A stretch of 9,767 nucleotides of DNA from Bacillota bacterium (GTDB taxonomy: Bacteria; Bacillota; Clostridia; Lachnospirales; Bianqueaceae): positions 1 through 9,767 of the forward strand of contig JAFUJY010000068.1 in the NCBI GenBank assembly GCA_017467985.1, written 5' to 3'. Shown one piece after another: positions 7,382-9,767 of this stretch. The position numbers were made by a program, and so were the translations under genes. Below the pieces are notes generated by a model, which had not been told where the DNA came from, searched no databases, and saw only the letters and a list, made by a program, of their open reading frames with translations. Every line of letters begins with the position of its first letter. The first letter of the stretch is position 1.

Positions 7382-7390
7382 ATGAAGTAA
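7382..7390 (+). CDS. two-codon leader ORF (Met-Lys-stop)
   Basis: ATG-AAG-TAA stands seven bases after AGAGGAG (7368-7374), an ideally placed ribosome binding site about 20 nt from the predicted transcript start. It cannot make a useful product. Its likely role is to place a ribosome at the top of the ABC-F leader, where a stalled ribosome would cover the 5' strand of the first stem (from 7397). Very short leader ORFs driving attenuation are known for ABC-F resistance genes in Firmicutes. Translation here is inferred, not shown. Confidence 0.55.
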   Translation: MK

Positions 7391-7515
7391 TTTTCTTGCT
7401 AATGTAAAGTTACCCAGTACAGGAAGGCGACGGGAGAGACCGTCTGTTTTTGCTGTATAACTTTAGCAGGAAAGTATAATTCATCTGGATGCTCCCGGCA
7501 ATATTTGTATCTATC

Positions 7516-7543
7516 AGTCCGGGAAGGCTTTCCTGGACTTTTT
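7516..7543 (+). terminator. intrinsic terminator in the leader, just upstream of the ABC-F gene
   Basis: A ten-pair stem (AGTCCGGGAA at 7516-7525 with TTCCTGGACT at 7530-7539, one G-U pair) with tetraloop GGCT, followed by a run of five T (7539-7543). It ends 15 bases before the ABC-F ATG and overlaps no other gene, so it should stop transcription from the 7326-7355 promoter unless an alternative fold prevents it. Confidence 0.88.
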
Positions 7544-7558
7544 ATATGGAGAACAAAT

Positions 7559-9034
7559 ATGTCTAAAATCGATGTAGTAAATTTGACGTTTGCGTACGAA
7601 GGCACGTATGATGAAATTTTTGAAAATGTATCCTTTCAGCTGGATACGGATTGGAAGACTGGATTTACCGGTCGTAATGGTCGGGGCAAAACTACTTTTT
7701 TGAACCTGCTGCGGGGCAAATACCATTATCAGGGACGGATCTCGGCCAGTGTACAGTTCGATTACTTCCCCTTTGAAGTGGAGGATATTTGGTCGCAGAC
7801 GTGGGATGTGGTGACGGACCTGAACCCGGAAATGGAGCTGTGGCAGGTCAAAAAGGAACTGAACCCGCTGGAACTGGATGATGAAGTTTTATATCGTCCC
7901 TTTGGTACCCTGTCCCAGGGGGAACAGACCAAGGTACTGCTGGCGGTATTGTTTTTGCGGGAGAACCATTTTCTGTTGATTGACGAGCCCACCAACCACC
8001 TGGACATGCACGCCCGTGAGGTGGTGGCAGAATATCTGAATTCTAAAAAGGGCTTTATTCTGGTATCCCATGACCGAGCCTTTTTGGATCGGTGTGTGGA
8101 TCACATGCTGGTGATCAACCGCACCAATATTGAGGTGCAAAAAGGGAACTTTTCCAGTTGGTACTATAATAAAGAACTGCAGGACGATTATGAACGGGAA
8201 AAGAACGACCGGCTGAAAAAGGAGATCCATCGTCTGGAGGAGACCGCCCGGGAAAAGGCCACCTGGTCGGACCGAGTGGAAGCCACCAAGTTTGGTGGGG
8301 GTCCCACCGACCGGGGCAATATCGGTCACAAAGCGGCAAAAATGATGAAGCGTTCTAAGACTCTGGAAAAGCGACAGACCAAAGCAATTGAGGAGAAGCG
8401 GACACTGCTGAAGAACATTGAAGAGGCAGAAGACTTAAAGATTCATCAGGAAAAATACCATACTCGTCGTTTGATCGAGGCAGAGGATCTGGTGATTAAC
8501 TACGACGGGCAGGAGATTTTTGAGCCCCTGCGCTTTACAGTAGAGCAAGGGGAGCAGGTGGCATTATGTGGCCGCAATGGCTGTGGTAAGAGTAGTCTGA
8601 TCAAGCTGATGCTGGGAGAAAAGCTGGATTATAGCGGTATCATTCGTATCGGCAGCGGGTTGAAGATTTCTTACATTTCCCAGGATACTTCTTTTTTGAA
8701 GGGAGATCTGAAGGAGCTGATACAGTCAGAGGGCCTGGATGAAAGTCTATTTAAGGCGATCCTGCGCAAATTGGACTTTGAGCGTAAGCAGTTTGAAAAG
8801 CCTGTGGACTCTTACAGCGAAGGGCAGAAGAAAAAGGTGCTGATTGCCAGGAGTTTGTGCCAGCGGGCCCATCTGTACATCTGGGATGAGCCGCTGAACT
8901 TTATCGATGTGTATTCCCGCATGCAGATTGAGCGACTGCTATTGGAGTACAGGCCCACGTTATTGTTTGTGGAACACGACCGGACCTTCACGGAGCACGT
9001 GGCCACGAAACAGGTGGAGATCAGGAGGGTATAA
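7559..9034 (+). CDS. ABC-F ribosomal protection protein (antibiotic-resistance type)
   Basis: A 491-residue protein with two ATPase domains and no membrane segment, so it is a soluble ABC-F protein, not a transporter. Domain 1: Walker A GRNGRGKT (38-45), signature LSQGEQ (118-123), Walker B LLIDEPTNHLD with D142-E143. A charged interdomain linker spans about residues 195-295. Domain 2: Walker A GRNGCGKS (338-345), signature YSEGQ (419-423), Walker B with D443-E444 in DEPLNFIDVYSRMQIE. The DEPLNFID form of the second Walker B region and the total length resemble Lsa/CplR-like resistance factors, which bind the ribosomal E site and dislodge drugs such as lincosamides, streptogramins A and pleuromutilins. 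ATG 7559 follows GGAGA (7548-7552) by six bases; an in-frame TTG at 7505 would translate through the terminator hairpin and is rejected. Class is certain; drug spectrum is inferred. Confidence 0.93.
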   Translation: MSKIDVVNLTFAYEGTYDEIFENVSFQLDTDWKTGFTGRNGRGKTTFLNLLRGKYHYQGRISASVQFDYFPFEVEDIWSQTWDVVTDLNPEMELWQVKKELNPLELDDEVLYRPFGTLSQGEQTKVLLAVLFLRENHFLLIDEPTNHLDMHAREVVAEYLNSKKGFILVSHDRAFLDRCVDHMLVINRTNIEVQKGNFSSWYYNKELQDDYEREKNDRLKKEIHRLEETAREKATWSDRVEATKFGGGPTDRGNIGHKAAKMMKRSKTLEKRQTKAIEEKRTLLKNIEEAEDLKIHQEKYHTRRLIEAEDLVINYDGQEIFEPLRFTVEQGEQVALCGRNGCGKSSLIKLMLGEKLDYSGIIRIGSGLKISYISQDTSFLKGDLKELIQSEGLDESLFKAILRKLDFERKQFEKPVDSYSEGQKKKVLIARSLCQRAHLYIWDEPLNFIDVYSRMQIERLLLEYRPTLLFVEHDRTFTEHVATKQVEIRRV

Positions 9035-9415
9035 ATGATTATAACCACATTTAATAAGGAACATTTAGCCGCGGCACGGGAAATGGCGCTGTTGAATTAT
9101 GCAGAAGAAAGGGCGGCAGTACAGGCTTTGCCGGAGATTGCCCGGGAGGGGGAGACCTTTATAACCAAGAGGGAGGAGATGCAAAACATCCGGGGCGCAT
9201 ATTGCCGACCGGAGTATCGTGGTCAGCAGATCATGCAGCGGCTCGTTGAGTGGACGGGGAATGTTTTATATAAGGAAGGTTCCCAGTACCTGGGCGTAGA
9301 CTATGAAAGCTTTAACCCTACAGCTTATCATTTCTGGCCAAAAATGTTTGATCCCTATACCTGCAGTGTAACCCGAAGGATTGGTGAAGGGATATTGAAA
9401 AAGGTGAGGGATTAG
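9035..9415 (+). CDS. GNAT-like acetyltransferase remnant, probably internally deleted
   Basis: A 126-residue ORF whose ATG directly follows the ABC-F stop codon, with AGGAGGG at 9023-9029, so it is translationally coupled. Residues 1-35 (FNKEHLAAAREMALLNYAEE and on) look like the N-terminus, and residues 39-120 (GETF, GAYCRPEYRGQQI, LGVDYESFNPTAYHFW) like the C-terminal GNAT half, of clostridial acetyltransferases that I recall as about 280 residues long. The middle seems absent, with the junction near residues 35-38 and the frame kept. In the acetyl-CoA loop, relatives usually have RGKG where this has RGQQ (Q65 for glycine). It may therefore be expressed but inactive. The family comparison is from memory; an independent short GNAT is the alternative. 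Confidence 0.7.
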   Translation: MIITTFNKEHLAAAREMALLNYAEERAAVQALPEIAREGETFITKREEMQNIRGAYCRPEYRGQQIMQRLVEWTGNVLYKEGSQYLGVDYESFNPTAYHFWPKMFDPYTCSVTRRIGEGILKKVRD

Positions 9416-9416
9416 G

Positions 9417-9445
9417 TTGAATTTTTAGATTATATTATGTATAAT
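9417..9445 (+). promoter_or_regulatory. sigma-A promoter of the DUF3990-like gene
   Basis: TTGAAT (9417-9422) and TATAAT (9440-9445) are separated by 17 bp. A second TATAAT overlaps at 9445-9450. The first hexamer overlaps the stop of the upstream gene. A start near 9452 leaves about 20 nt before the ATG, with GGAGGG at 9461-9466. Confidence 0.7.
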
Positions 9446-9471
9446 ATAATTGCAGAGATTGGAGGGAGAAT

Positions 9472-9767
9472 ATGATTTTATATCATGGCAGCAATCTTGT
9501 TGTGTCTGAGCCCAAGTTGGTTCAGCAGAATCGTTTTCTTGATTTTGGCTTTGGGTTTTATACAACAACCAATAAGCAACAGGCGATTAGCTTTGCGGAT
9601 AAGGTAACAAAACGTCGAAAATCAGGGGATCATACAGTTAGTGTTTATGAAATTGACGAAGAGAAGGCGTTCGCGGAATGATCTTTTTTGCAATTTGAAG
9701 GCCCGAATGAAGCTTGGCTGGACTTTGTTTGTGAGAATAGAGAGGGAAAATATACCGGAAAGAAGTA
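9472..9767 (+). pseudogene. DUF3990 family gene interrupted by an in-frame TGA (runs off window)
   Basis: The reading frame from ATG 9472 begins MILYHGSN and contains LDFGFGFYTTTNKQQA (residues 23-38) and VSVYEIDEEKAF, the pattern of DUF3990 proteins, a small family thought to have an ADP-ribosyltransferase-like fold. After 69 codons a TGA stands at 9679-9681. The next 28 codons of the same frame, to the window end, read on as family-like sequence (FEGPNEAWLDFVCENREGKY), so this is a single nonsense change without a frameshift. Promoter and ribosome binding site are intact. Relatives often sit beside DUF3791 genes, but the right-hand neighbour is outside the window. A sequencing error or a polymorphism is possible. 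Confidence 0.75.

Larger units (their letters stand above)
7362..7558 (+). promoter_or_regulatory. attenuator leader of the ABC-F gene
   Basis: A leader of about 197 nt with the layout of a ribosome-dependent transcription attenuator. In order: ribosome binding site and Met-Lys-stop ORF (7368-7390); an 11-pair stem with a 5-base bulge (TGCT 7397-7400 with AGCA 7465-7468, AAAGTTA 7406-7412 with TAACTTT 7458-7464) enclosing a small hairpin (GACGG 7429-7433 with CCGTC 7440-7444, then TGTTTTT); and the terminator at 7516-7543. Competing pairings are CAGGAAAG (7467-7474) with CTTTCCTG (7528-7535) and, nested inside it, TCCCGG (7493-7498) with CCGGGA (7519-7524). Together these would capture both terminator arms. 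CGGGAG (7431-7436) can in turn pair with CTCCCG (7492-7497). The pairings are seen in the sequence; the switching is inferred. Confidence 0.75.

Noticed and set aside
7429..7451. Hairpin GACGG-GAGAGA-CCGTC followed by TGTTTTT as an independent terminator
   Set aside because: The stem is only five pairs and the T run is two bases away; it is better treated as an inner part of the leader structure.
7505..7558. TTG 7505 as an earlier start of the ABC-F protein
   Set aside because: The extra 18 residues would be encoded by the terminator hairpin, no ribosome binding site precedes the TTG, and MSKIDVVNLTF from ATG 7559 is a normal ABC-F N-terminus.
9440..9450. Overlapping double TATAAT as two start sites
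   Set aside because: Only the first hexamer has a 17-bp spacing to a -35-like TTGAAT; the second would need 22 bp.

Overview
The window reads as chromosomal DNA of an anaerobic Gram-positive bacterium, most likely of the class Clostridia. Four things point that way: strong GGAGG-type ribosome binding sites before nearly every gene, consensus sigma-A promoters, the gene families present (RqcH/NFACT, DegV, ABC-F), and a desulfoferrodoxin-type superoxide reductase, which is typical of anaerobes. No rRNA, tRNA, CRISPR array, insertion sequence or phage gene was seen.

Layout. Positions 2-3928 (+) hold the 3' part of rqcH, a ribosome-quality-control factor, followed 21 bases later by a large cytoplasmic GH63-like (alpha/alpha)6-barrel glycoside hydrolase. 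Positions 3999-4913 (+) encode an AraC-family regulator with a GyrI-like effector domain, closed by a strong hairpin terminator. Positions 4982-6303 (+) form a compact oxidative-stress and iron operon: thioredoxin, two-iron superoxide reductase and ferritin. Its promoter has an extended -10, a poor -35 and a CRP/FNR-like inverted repeat centred near -41. A two-stem terminator at 6311-6357 separates this operon from a convergent DegV/FakB-type gene (6364-7200, minus).

The 358 bases from 7201 to 7558 contain two back-to-back sigma-A promoters. The rightward one starts a leader of about 200 nt before an antibiotic-resistance-type ABC-F ATPase (7559-9034). The leader holds a two-codon ORF (Met-Lys-stop) with a good ribosome binding site, a large stem, a strong intrinsic terminator just before the ABC-F start codon, and segments able to form a nested antiterminator that captures both terminator arms. 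This is the most interesting part of the window: a probable ribosome-sensing attenuator that switches on ribosome protection.

The right end looks worn. A GNAT-like gene coupled to the ABC-F gene (9035-9415) seems to have lost its middle. The following DUF3990-like gene (9472 to the window end) is cut by an in-frame TGA, after which the family-like sequence continues in the same frame.
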